In this document: in pieces, positions 38,369 through 47,633 of the stretch
Layout: every line of letters begins with the position of its first letter
Numbering within the stretch: the stretch's first letter is position 1
Source: Roseibacillus sp.
GTDB lineage: Bacteria > Verrucomicrobiota > Verrucomicrobiia > Verrucomicrobiales > Akkermansiaceae
Length of the DNA: 64,000 nucleotides
NCBI GenBank assembly: GCA_002686085.1
Contig: NZAC01000011.1
Coordinates: forward strand, 106,539-170,538
Direction of reading: 5' to 3'
Notes under the pieces: generated by a model
Database searches by the model: none
Told to the model about the DNA's origin: nothing
Seen by the model: the letters and a program-made list of their open reading frames with translations, nothing else
Program-made: the position numbers and the translations under genes

Positions 38369-39352
38369 TTAAGCACTCGCTCCCGGGATATATCCAAACT
38401 CTTCAGAAACTAGCAGCCTGATTGCTGCTGAATCTAAATCCATCCCCAAGCAAAGGAGGGAGGAAGAGACACTCGATGTAAGGGGAACAGGAACAGGCGA
38501 CGGAGACACCTCACGGCCACATCTTTCAAAGAGCCACTGGGAACCCGGGTCCTCGACAGTCTTGACCAGAGCCTTGGCCCGAAGCACTCCACCGGGCAGA
38601 TTCCTTAACAAATGCTCAATACCCGCTCGGCGTACTTTAGGTGGCAGAGGAATCTCGCATCCTCGAACCTGATGCGAAAGCAGGTGGACCGGATCCTGAC
38701 TACGTTCAGCGGGGAGAGGCTGAGGTTCTTTGGGAAAGACCGAAACACCATCCTTCGTGGTTTCAAAAGCCACGGAAATGAGGGCCTCAGCCAGCTGATT
38801 GACATCCGTCTGTCGTGAGTCCGGGAAATTTTCTCTGACGACTGCCCCAACTGTATCAGTCTCAGTCTTCGAGACCAGGTCTTCATGCGAGAGAAGATAG
38901 AGCCCAGCACCGGTCATCTGGCGCTCTTCCAGCGGGGTAAGCTCGCCTCGCTTACCCCAGTGCCGAGCATCTATCACACATGCGTGAATCATGGGGTAGA
39001 AAGGCAACTCCTCCCGGAGCAGCGCGAAGGATTCAAGCAAGCCAAGTGGATCAGCTGTGCCATTCAATTCAATCAACAGCAAATCCCCTTTCCCCTCGGC
39101 CGCAGTCCGGCAGAGCAACACTAACTCCTCGAGGCTTTCACAGCAGGCACAGCTGGCTGCAAGCGGTGAGATGCTCGCAGCATGATCAGGGTTGATACTT
39201 GCGGCATCAATATTCGCATTAGCTATATCGTTGAGGATCACGTCCGCCCTCATGCCTCTACGCTGGAACTGCGCAAGCAGAGACCGTATCAGGCTTGTCT
39301 TCCCGGCTCCAAGGAACCCAGCGACGAGCAGAAGCGGTCTGGGAGAAGGCAT
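38369..39352 (-). CDS. COG0523 (CobW/ZigA-type) GTPase, putative metallochaperone
   Basis: VAGFLGAGKTSLIRSLL; CxCC motif in SCACCESLEELVLL; LIELNGTADP. Confidence 0.88.
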   Translation of the reverse strand: MPSPRPLLLVAGFLGAGKTSLIRSLLAQFQRRGMRADVILNDIANANIDAASINPDHAASISPLAASCACCESLEELVLLCRTAAEGKGDLLLIELNGTADPLGLLESFALLREELPFYPMIHACVIDARHWGKRGELTPLEERQMTGAGLYLLSHEDLVSKTETDTVGAVVRENFPDSRQTDVNQLAEALISVAFETTKDGVSVFPKEPQPLPAERSQDPVHLLSHQVRGCEIPLPPKVRRAGIEHLLRNLPGGVLRAKALVKTVEDPGSQWLFERCGREVSPSPVPVPLTSSVSSSLLCLGMDLDSAAIRLLVSEEFGYIPGASA

Positions 39353-39364
39353 GCCTCGCCAAGA

Positions 39365-39853
39365 TCAGAGCTGCGTCGGATTGGGCGTATCTCCGTAGAC
39401 AGCCTCGGGATCAAAAGACTTTTCAGATTCGATAAAACGAAGAGCTGGACCCTCCTGTTCATCAACGATTTCTCGATAGAAACAGCTCCGATAGCCAACG
39501 TGGCAGGACGCCTCTTCGCCTCCAGCATCCGGGCTGGTCAGCGCTACCTCCAGGACAAGGCAGTCCTGATCATCATCGATCAGGATTCGCTGAATGTTCT
39601 GACGCATCCCCGACGTCTCCCCTTTCTTCCAGAGTTTCTTCCTTGATCGTGACCAGTAATGAGCCTGCCGGGTATCGATAGAGAGCCTCAGCGCCTCTTC
39701 ATTCATGAAGGCGAACATCAGGATCTCACCAGTCGCGGCATGACGGGTGATACAGGGCATCAAGCCGTGCTCGTCGAACTTCGGAGCAAGAACATCTCCC
39801 TCCTCTACCTGCTCGACGCTGCTGCGTGGGGCAAATTGCCAATCGTCTTTCAT
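39365..39853 (-). CDS. hisI: Phosphoribosyl-AMP cyclohydrolase
   Basis: MPCITRHAATGEILMFAFMNEEALRLSIDTRQAHYWSRSRKKLWKKGETSG; CHVGYRSCFYR. Confidence 0.9.
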   Translation of the reverse strand: MKDDWQFAPRSSVEQVEEGDVLAPKFDEHGLMPCITRHAATGEILMFAFMNEEALRLSIDTRQAHYWSRSRKKLWKKGETSGMRQNIQRILIDDDQDCLVLEVALTSPDAGGEEASCHVGYRSCFYREIVDEQEGPALRFIESEKSFDPEAVYGDTPNPTQL

Positions 39854-39884
39854 GATGGGGAGAGCAATACAAACGACGGTTACT

Positions 39885-40562
39885 TCAAGCAACCGCTTTC
39901 TCTGCTGCGCAACAGGCACACCGGCAAAGGTTGCCAATGTGCGTAGCAATCAGGAACAGCCCCCCGATCGTCGTCAGGACACTCGCCAGAGGAATATGGA
40001 GTTTCCAACCTCCGTCTGCGGTTGCCTGAATAGAAGGGCAACACGCATCAACGCATTCTCCCGCAGCTAAGTCCGCATCACCCTCCGTGGAGGCCATTTC
40101 CACACCCTCCGAAGACTCCTCACCGGCACTCTCGTCGAATTCGGAGAGACTTGCGCAGGTTTCGGAATCGGCTGCAGCTCCTTCCGGGCCGCTCTGTACA
40201 CCCCCAGCGACGGAATAAGTATTCGTATCCTGTCCGGAATTCGATTCAAAACCTGGTGCGGCGGCACCCACAAGGACAAATCCAATCCCCAGCACTCCAC
40301 TCGCAATGACCCACCTTCTGCGGTGCCGTTTGTAACCTGTAGCTACAGTCACTCCAGCAAGCGGAACCACAAGGAGAGCCATGATCCAGTGCGAGGCAGG
40401 ATGCGCCCATACTTTCCCAAATACCGGGAGAAATAGTAACAGGAAGGGGGTTGCCGCACAGTGAATCGCGCACAGCACGGAGGCAAAAACCCCGATCCGA
40501 TCCCCACCAATCGGCCAAAATGACCAAGAAAGGGAAAAAGGAGTATTGCGAACGTGTTCCAC
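39885..40562 (-). CDS. MerC-domain membrane protein
   Basis: DRIGVFASVLCAIHCAATPFLLLFLP... and C-terminal GLFLIATHIGNLCRCACC; acidic Cys-containing middle. Starts with GTG. Confidence 0.75.
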   Translation of the reverse strand: MEHVRNTPFSLSWSFWPIGGDRIGVFASVLCAIHCAATPFLLLFLPVFGKVWAHPASHWIMALLVVPLAGVTVATGYKRHRRRWVIASGVLGIGFVLVGAAAPGFESNSGQDTNTYSVAGGVQSGPEGAAADSETCASLSEFDESAGEESSEGVEMASTEGDADLAAGECVDACCPSIQATADGGWKLHIPLASVLTTIGGLFLIATHIGNLCRCACCAAEKAVA

Positions 40563-40599
40563 TGAAGACTGCTTACCATCAGAAATGGGCCAAGATCAA

Positions 40600-40616
40600 A
40601 TGCAAATTAATTGCAT
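40600..40616 (-). promoter_or_regulatory. Palindromic operator candidate upstream of merC-hisI-cobW-fmdB (Zur-like by context)
   Basis: ATGCAA-ATTAA-TTGCAT, perfect 6-bp arms, 38-54 bp upstream of the MerC-like start codon. Confidence 0.45.
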
Positions 40617-40833
40617 CTCCGCAGCAGTACTTGAAGGGCGGATGCAATCTGCACAACCAATACATCCCTTCAAATACGCTGTGGTAATCACCTCTCTGGC
40701 TACACCTTCACGTGCGGGCAGACATTAAGGACCAGCTGCAATCGCCTTTGGCCTCCCCCACGCAGCGATCTGGCGAAAGATGGATTTCACCTTGCCCACC
40801 TGCAGATAATGCCCATCCTTCGCGCCCCACAGT

Positions 40834-40914
<81 letters not shown>

Positions 40915-40937
40915 GCCGCTCCTCCCCGTGGCTTTGT

Positions 40938-43202
40938 TTATCCACCCGAAATCACGCTTTCGCCCTCGGTAGACAAGCCATTCTCCGTGCTGAGACGCCT
41001 CCTTATCTCTTCAACCAGCACTTCGAATTTTGCGGTCTCATCCTGCGGGAGTCCTGCAGGATCAAAACGTGCTCTCCAATAAAAGCCCAAAGCTTGGTGC
41101 AAGTCTGGAGCGAGTCCGGGGAAAAACCTCAGCAGGCCGAGGATCCACTCACTGAATGTCCTGCCCTCACCCCGTGGCCCTAGAAGTTTCTCTGCTGAGG
41201 GGATCAATTCATGGAGAGCGGTATGCCTTGTTTCTCCCTTCCAACGATACCCGGGATCACTATCCTGACGTGTTCGGTCCTTCCACAGGCGCATGGTGAG
41301 GTAGACCACCAAAAACGTCCCTGCTATCAGGAGGACCCAGTTAATTTTTCCAGCGTTTCCTGGTGAAGTTCTCCAGATAAGAGCATCCTCCCGAATGTTG
41401 TGCCACCAGTCGACTAACTGTTGAGACCATTTTTTTCCTGAGCCCTCCAGCTCAGGCCATCGAGGAGTAGTCGCATCAAAGTCTTTCCAGCGCCCATAGG
41501 AGGAGAGATCCTTTCCATCAGGAATCTCATCGGGAGGAATTGTTCCATGCCATACTCGGCACCACGCGTGAGCATGGCTTCCCCGCAAAAGCCATTCTCC
41601 ATCATCGTTTTTTTCCTGTCCGGAATACCCAACACAATAACGAGCAGGGATTCCAGCCTCGCGAAGGAGCAACACCGCCGCAGTGGCATAATACTCGCAG
41701 TGCCCTACCCTTGTGTCAGAGAGAAACCTCGCAACAGCCGAGCTCTTCTGGCTCGGGTGCTCACTCCTCAGGAACATGCTGTAGGTGAATTCTCTACTGA
41801 AAAATTTATCCCTGATGACCTGAACGGCCGCGCCCGCGGAAAGCCCTCGAAGTCCCCATGCCTCGCAAACATCGCGAATACCCTTCCGCGCGGGATCTTC
41901 CACCCACTTCTCATTGGCGTCGAGACGCCCGGGCGCACGCTCGGCCAGAGGGACCTGCAAATCACGCTCTGGATCAGGTAATGCTTCATGCAGAGGGCGG
42001 CCTCCAACGAAAACCTCGAAGGAAGTGACTCCGTGATCAGGATTTTCGAGGCGGACAGTGCCCAGAGAATTGACATCCACCCCACCATCCGTGACCTGAA
42101 GTCCGGCAAGTCTTTGTGCATCATCGGGAAGTGGAAGAGGCGTCTTGGTATCGACCTTCCCTTTAACGGTGAGTTTGCGCCGCTTGTCTGGATCTCGTGC
42201 AAACTCCTTTTCGTCAAAAGCAAACTCACGAATCCCATCCTCTGATACCCGGTCCCACAACAGTTCGTAGTCTCCCTCCCTCTTGTCGACTTCACTGCTC
42301 TCCTGCTTACTCTTTCCCCTGAGTTCCACCCGTCTCCCTCCGCCCTCTCCACCTCTCTCAGGGATCGGCCGATGCCACCACTGGGCATCCGAGTAGTGGT
42401 TGTAAACTGCTTCCCTGAAAAGACGTGGCTCCTCCGCCGGAGCCTCCTGCACTCGCCACCGGATTCCCTTGGACTGCTTGAGTGTTCCGAGCTTTCCAAT
42501 CGCAGTCTGGGAAAGGTCTCCGGAGGTGAACCCTCCTCCCGTCCGGCTGTAGGGGCTATCGAGGCGCAGCCACAAGGCCTTCAGACCAACCGAGCCTCCT
42601 GCCCCAAAGATGAAAACAAGGAACAGTGCAATCACGGTTCTGGCTGGCCTCAACCGGCTGACCGAGCTGGCAAAAAACAAGGATGCCGCCATCAGTATCC
42701 CTGCCCCCGCAAAAAAAGCTATCTCGTCAATTCGAGTCATGGCTGAAGCAACCATGACAAAGCAAAGGTAGGGGTAGCCAATGTGAACCTGAATTGGTCG
42801 CACATCCCGACCTGCCTTCCGATCAATCAGCATCTTTCGCCTGGCCACTACCGAAAAAGTATTGAGCGGCATAGTCGACTCCGTGGCGTAATTCTGGGCA
42901 AGAATCACCGGTAAGAGACACACTGGAACCCACTCGAGAGCCTCAAAAAGAAAGATCGGACTCGCACTCTCCAACCAGACCCAGGCAGAGGCAACAAGGC
43001 CCATCCCAATGGAAAGATACCAGGCGCGAACGAAACCACGCTCGCCAAATTTCCAGCGAAGGTCTGTCCATGAGCGCGCCTCGACCAGAAGAGCACAGAG
43101 AAGTCCAATTACCGGATGACCCGTCACCCCACCCCAGAAAAGCAGAGCCCCACCCTCAAGAATTCGGGGCGGCTCATGAAAGTGTTGGAAATTATCCTTC
43201 AT
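40938..43202 (-). CDS. TgpA-like transmembrane protein with transglutaminase-like domain (DUF3488)
   Basis: N-terminal multi-TM; VGHCEYYATAAVLLLREAGIPARYCVGYSG, GSHAHAWCRVW, DFDATTPRW. Confidence 0.9.
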   Translation of the reverse strand: MKDNFQHFHEPPRILEGGALLFWGGVTGHPVIGLLCALLVEARSWTDLRWKFGERGFVRAWYLSIGMGLVASAWVWLESASPIFLFEALEWVPVCLLPVILAQNYATESTMPLNTFSVVARRKMLIDRKAGRDVRPIQVHIGYPYLCFVMVASAMTRIDEIAFFAGAGILMAASLFFASSVSRLRPARTVIALFLVFIFGAGGSVGLKALWLRLDSPYSRTGGGFTSGDLSQTAIGKLGTLKQSKGIRWRVQEAPAEEPRLFREAVYNHYSDAQWWHRPIPERGGEGGGRRVELRGKSKQESSEVDKREGDYELLWDRVSEDGIREFAFDEKEFARDPDKRRKLTVKGKVDTKTPLPLPDDAQRLAGLQVTDGGVDVNSLGTVRLENPDHGVTSFEVFVGGRPLHEALPDPERDLQVPLAERAPGRLDANEKWVEDPARKGIRDVCEAWGLRGLSAGAAVQVIRDKFFSREFTYSMFLRSEHPSQKSSAVARFLSDTRVGHCEYYATAAVLLLREAGIPARYCVGYSGQEKNDDGEWLLRGSHAHAWCRVWHGTIPPDEIPDGKDLSSYGRWKDFDATTPRWPELEGSGKKWSQQLVDWWHNIREDALIWRTSPGNAGKINWVLLIAGTFLVVYLTMRLWKDRTRQDSDPGYRWKGETRHTALHELIPSAEKLLGPRGEGRTFSEWILGLLRFFPGLAPDLHQALGFYWRARFDPAGLPQDETAKFEVLVEEIRRRLSTENGLSTEGESVISGG

Positions 43203-44605
43203 AGCTGGAGTTTCATTAATTCCTCCTGGATTGCCGGCGGCTCAAGCAGGTAGTGCCGACAGGGTATTGGCCTTTCCTCGGTTCTAGCACGGACGTCCGA
43301 CGCATCCCTGCAGAGGATCAGAGCCGTCATTTCCAGCCCCGTCATCGATAGGCGTCTCAGAAAATCTGCCCGAGCGAGACTCCACCCCGTAAACACCACG
43401 ATTCCTGCTGTCAGCCCTTCGCGGTGACTTATGAGGACCTTCTCCAGCTCTTCGAGACGCTCCTCCGGCTCTCCCCCGATCTCCGCAAGAGCCTTCATAA
43501 TGTTTTCCGACCGGCCAACCCCCTGCCCTTCCCGAACGACAACGGCCTCATCTTTCATCGTAACCAGATCCAGCGTATTATGGCTTGTGTCAATAGCCCT
43601 CGCAACCGAAGCCGCCACGGAAATGGAATCCTCCAGAAGATCCTCGTCTCCATGCTCTACAAAGTTATCGAGGATCAGCGCATAGTGTGGCAGTGACACA
43701 TCCTCAAATTCTCTCACAATAGGACGCCCGGTTCGTGCCCAACCCTTCCAGTGAATTCGGCGCATGGGATCTCCACTCCGATAATCTCGAATCCCGAGGA
43801 AGTCCCCTGATTGTCCAGCAGTAGTTGAAAGAGCATCTCCACCGTGCTCGACAGACGCCTGACCTGAAAATTTTATGGGGGCCAGACGGTAGTAGCGTGG
43901 GAATACTATAACACTATCATCCCCACTAAGCACTTTACGACAGCGCTGAAACAGGCCCAGGGGATCAGGCAGGCGAAGTCGCAGGTCGCTTAGTGGAATG
44001 AGGCCACGTTTTCGTGGAAGGAGCTCCATTCTCACTCTCACGGAATCACCACGATCAACCATCTTCTGGCCACTTCCTCTTACTCCTTCAAAGAGCAGCC
44101 GTCGTTCAAGTAACCAACGCCATCGGTAATACACAAAAAACCGGTCAAAAGCATTTCTTCGCTCCTCGCCAGGCTCTCCGATCCGCGCAAAACTCAAAAG
44201 GCTTGGTCTCGCATCTGGAGGCCATTCATCGAGAAAAAATCCCCTCACCGCATGCCGCCCTCTGTTTGTGACTGTCACAAAATAAGAAAAGCTCTCCCCA
44301 ACTGTCGCATATCTTGGCAACTCCCGTTCCACTATTAGACGTCCGCGACGACACCAAGCCCATCCCAGCGAAACCGCCAAGGCCCCCAGAATAAGGGAGA
44401 ACAGCTGGTAAAGAGTCGATTTGGAGAAGTCCACTCCAAGAATCGCAGTAAGCAGGAGCAGAGAAAGAATTCCCCAGCCTACAGGAGTAACCCTGCGGTT
44501 GAAAAACAGTGAGACGATCGACCCCAGGGAGTAACTCCGATAGAGAGCCCGATAGAACCATGAGACCTTGGGTGCCACTGGAAAGGCAGGGTTACGGCGA
44601 CTCAT
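43199..44605 (-). CDS. DUF58 domain protein
   Basis: DFLGIRDYRSGDPMRRIHWKGWARTGRPIVREFED. Confidence 0.9.
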   Translation of the reverse strand: MSRRNPAFPVAPKVSWFYRALYRSYSLGSIVSLFFNRRVTPVGWGILSLLLLTAILGVDFSKSTLYQLFSLILGALAVSLGWAWCRRGRLIVERELPRYATVGESFSYFVTVTNRGRHAVRGFFLDEWPPDARPSLLSFARIGEPGEERRNAFDRFFVYYRWRWLLERRLLFEGVRGSGQKMVDRGDSVRVRMELLPRKRGLIPLSDLRLRLPDPLGLFQRCRKVLSGDDSVIVFPRYYRLAPIKFSGQASVEHGGDALSTTAGQSGDFLGIRDYRSGDPMRRIHWKGWARTGRPIVREFEDVSLPHYALILDNFVEHGDEDLLEDSISVAASVARAIDTSHNTLDLVTMKDEAVVVREGQGVGRSENIMKALAEIGGEPEERLEELEKVLISHREGLTAGIVVFTGWSLARADFLRRLSMTGLEMTALILCRDASDVRARTEERPIPCRHYLLEPPAIQEELMKLQL

Positions 44606-44640
44606 TGACTACCCTTTTTTCTCTGAAGCCAGATACCATC

Positions 44641-45627
44641 TCAGGAGGGAACCGGAATATTCTGGAGTAATTCTTCGACAATCACACGGCCAGACCGCCC
44701 GGAGTATTCTGCCTCCGGTTCAACCACTAGCCGGTGGGCGATGACATCAACTGCAAGCTGCTGGATTGTCTCTGGCACAACAAAATCACGCCCCTCAAAG
44801 AGAGAGAGAGCTTGCGAGACTCGCATAAGAGCAAGAGAGGCGCGGGGGCTGGCTGCCAATCGGACCTCCTTGCATCCTCGGGTCGCAGAGACTACCGCCA
44901 CTATGTATTCCTTAATCTCCTCTGTAATTCGAACCTCGCGTGCCGCAGCTACAAGTCCCAGCAACTCTTCTCTGGTTAAGGCAGGCTCATGGCGGTCCAG
45001 AGGGTGATCATGTGTCTGACTGGAGATAATAGCCACCTCCTCCGAGGCAGCCACGTAACCAAGAGCGCACTGCATCGTAAATCGGTCCATCTGAGCCTCT
45101 GGAAGGGGATAGGTCCCCCGGAACTCCACCGGGTTCTGTGTAGCCACCACAAAAAAAAGCCCGTCCATTTTATAGAGCTTGCCATCTACAGTCGCCTGAC
45201 CCTCCGCCATGGCCTCCAGAAGTGCACTCTGGGTCCGTGGCGAAGCCCTGTTGATTTCATCCGCGAGAAGGATATCGGTGAATACAGGACCCGGCATAAA
45301 ACGAAATTCCCCACCCTTCTGGTCATACACGGAAACACCGAGTACATCCGAAGGAAGCAGATCAGGGGTGAACTGAATCCGTGAAAACTCTGCTCCACCA
45401 ACCGAGGCTGCTATGGCCTTGGCGAGAGTGGTTTTTCCAGTTCCCGGAAAGTCCTCGAGAAGGAGATGCCCCCCCGAAACGAGGCAACCCAACACTCTCC
45501 GGACCACAGGACCATGCCCCACGACGACTCTCCCAACGGACTCCTCCAATCGGCGGGCAGCCTTAAAGGCCTGCTCAAAACCACCACGGCTCAGGGCCCC
45601 TGGTCCATCGTGTTGCTCTTCATCCAT
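44641..45627 (-). CDS. MoxR-family AAA+ ATPase
   Basis: GHLLLEDFPGTGKTTLAKAIA; ILLADEINRASPRTQSALLEAMAEGQ; FFVVATQNPVEFRGTYPLPEAQMDRF. Confidence 0.95.
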   Translation of the reverse strand: MDEEQHDGPGALSRGGFEQAFKAARRLEESVGRVVVGHGPVVRRVLGCLVSGGHLLLEDFPGTGKTTLAKAIAASVGGAEFSRIQFTPDLLPSDVLGVSVYDQKGGEFRFMPGPVFTDILLADEINRASPRTQSALLEAMAEGQATVDGKLYKMDGLFFVVATQNPVEFRGTYPLPEAQMDRFTMQCALGYVAASEEVAIISSQTHDHPLDRHEPALTREELLGLVAAAREVRITEEIKEYIVAVVSATRGCKEVRLAASPRASLALMRVSQALSLFEGRDFVVPETIQQLAVDVIAHRLVVEPEAEYSGRSGRVIVEELLQNIPVPS

Positions 45628-47633
45628 GCGTCCAGATCAGTCTTACTCCGTGCAACATGTCTCTCAAAAAGCAATCGCACAAGAGCGCTCTCCTCTTCCT
45701 CAAGGAACAAGTCGATACGTTCCCAAACCCTCTCATTCAGGACTTCACGACCTTTATTTGTTGCGAGACGCAAACCCACATCTACCACGATGCGGGGACC
45801 CTCCTCGGTAGCGACCAGAAGATACATGGGATAACTCGGACTACTTCCCGGCCCAGAATCAACCCGGAGGGTGACTGCAGCCCAGCTTTTCCCTGACTGC
45901 ACGTGGACCTGATGGTCGAGAACTGCTGAACGCTTTGCTCCTCGATACTCATAGCTCATCCCGTTCAAGGCCTCCCACATACCATCGTTGGAATCGAGTA
46001 AGGCCCCACAGGAGAGCAGCTCCATGAGGTTTCCTTTCCGTATCAAGCTTCGGAACTTGCTCACCAGTTCACCTGCTTCTTCCGCACTGACCACTCCACC
46101 TTCCACTGGCGCAGCTTTCTCAAAGCGCCTCCGAAGGTCTGACGTCGCTTTTTCCATCAAATCCTCGCGCTGATTCTCAAAGCGGCGGTGCACTTCGGCT
46201 TGCTGCTCCTGACTGGCCTTACCTAATTTCGCAAAATTCCCGCCAGTAGTCACCCCAGGCGCTATTGACCAACCTTGCTTGTCCCGCATCAGGATCAGCG
46301 GATTGAGCTCCAGATGTTTGTCCTGCGCAGTAGATACAATCTGAAAAATGAGGGCTCCGGCATCTTCATGCTCAATCACATCCAACAAACTTCCATCAGA
46401 GGCAGCCTTCGCCTCTTGATGGAATTGGTTCCAGAATGCGCCGAGATACCGGTAAGCAGCACGCCTTTCTGGTTCAGAGAGCTCTGGGTTCCGATGAGCA
46501 AAACGCAGGAAGTCCCCGAGTGACCCTTTCCTCAGTATTTTCTCTATTTCCTCCGCAGCCGCCTTGATCGTGGCAGTCCTTAAGGGGGCATTCTGGGCCT
46601 CGAACTCCTCTTCAAACTTATTTTTCAGAGCGTCATCCTCGTCATAATTCTGGTCCCGAAGAAGCGCCCTGCGGAAAGTCTCCCGGCTTTCGTTGGAAAG
46701 ACGCAAGCCGCTTGGCAACTCGATAGTCCACCGCTTCCCGACATATAACAGAACAAAACGGATGAGGCTTACGGGCCTTCCGCGGCGTGGATCGAAGACA
46801 AGAAGCGAAACCTCGGCATCGAGATCATCACCCCCCTCCTCCTGAACCACCACCCGAACCACATCGTTCCTCGTCAGGAAGTGCCAGTATCCTCGACTGT
46901 CAAGGCCCTGCAAGCCAAGGGATACTACTCGCTGCAGGCGTCGTTTTTCCTCCGAAAGATCGCCCTCGAACTGACCAAGAAGGACCATCGCTGCTGGAAG
47001 ATCGCCCTTCTGGCAAGCCTCCGAGAATGCCTTCACCAGTTGACGGGGACTGACTGCGGCCTCCAAGGCTGCAGGCTCTGCCTCATCCATACGCGTTCGC
47101 AGGTCTTCCAGAACTTCATCTTCGAGAGCGCGCAACTTAACCAGCCTCTCCCTGCCCATCCATAATTCAAGAGCATCAGCTCGCTGCTCAAGAGCATTGT
47201 CAAAACCAAGATCCACATTATCAAAGCTCCCGGGAACCGGCGCCACCGCCCAACCATCAGCGCCTCTGTCCCGCAATCCGAGACCAAAGACATCCACCTC
47301 CAGCGGGTCCTGACTGCTTACCGCATTGATGGTGACCGCTGCCAGGTCGCCATCACGCTTTTCACTGGAGACCTTGAGGTCATAACGGTTGTTCCGGAGA
47401 TACCGACCGAGAAGCGCCAGACGCTGAGAGATCGCAGACCGGCGAACGGCTCCAGTATGACGTGACAGGACACTTCCTTTAAGAAGTTCGTTGGGTGTGG
47501 ACTGCTCATCACGGAGACCCATCATGAAGTTAAGAGCCGCCTCTCCGGGACCAGCCGCTCCCGAGGCGAAACCGGCTCCCAGCAGAAAAGCAATCGGGGG
47601 AACCAGTCGAACAAACCATGCGCTCCGCTTCAC
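45591..47633 (-). CDS. Secreted protein of unknown function, linked to MoxR/DUF58/transglutaminase genes
   Basis: 680-aa ORF with a signal peptide; contiguous and co-oriented with the MoxR operon. Confidence 0.7.
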   Translation of the reverse strand: MKRSAWFVRLVPPIAFLLGAGFASGAAGPGEAALNFMMGLRDEQSTPNELLKGSVLSRHTGAVRRSAISQRLALLGRYLRNNRYDLKVSSEKRDGDLAAVTINAVSSQDPLEVDVFGLGLRDRGADGWAVAPVPGSFDNVDLGFDNALEQRADALELWMGRERLVKLRALEDEVLEDLRTRMDEAEPAALEAAVSPRQLVKAFSEACQKGDLPAAMVLLGQFEGDLSEEKRRLQRVVSLGLQGLDSRGYWHFLTRNDVVRVVVQEEGGDDLDAEVSLLVFDPRRGRPVSLIRFVLLYVGKRWTIELPSGLRLSNESRETFRRALLRDQNYDEDDALKNKFEEEFEAQNAPLRTATIKAAAEEIEKILRKGSLGDFLRFAHRNPELSEPERRAAYRYLGAFWNQFHQEAKAASDGSLLDVIEHEDAGALIFQIVSTAQDKHLELNPLILMRDKQGWSIAPGVTTGGNFAKLGKASQEQQAEVHRRFENQREDLMEKATSDLRRRFEKAAPVEGGVVSAEEAGELVSKFRSLIRKGNLMELLSCGALLDSNDGMWEALNGMSYEYRGAKRSAVLDHQVHVQSGKSWAAVTLRVDSGPGSSPSYPMYLLVATEEGPRIVVDVGLRLATNKGREVLNERVWERIDLFLEEEESALVRLLFERHVARSKTDLDAWMKSNTMDQGP

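Noticed and set aside
39885-40562. Mercury-resistance (mer) operon
   Set aside because: A MerC-domain protein is present, but there is no merA, merT, merP or merR-type mercury regulator beside it. The neighbours (hisI, COG0523) point to zinc instead.
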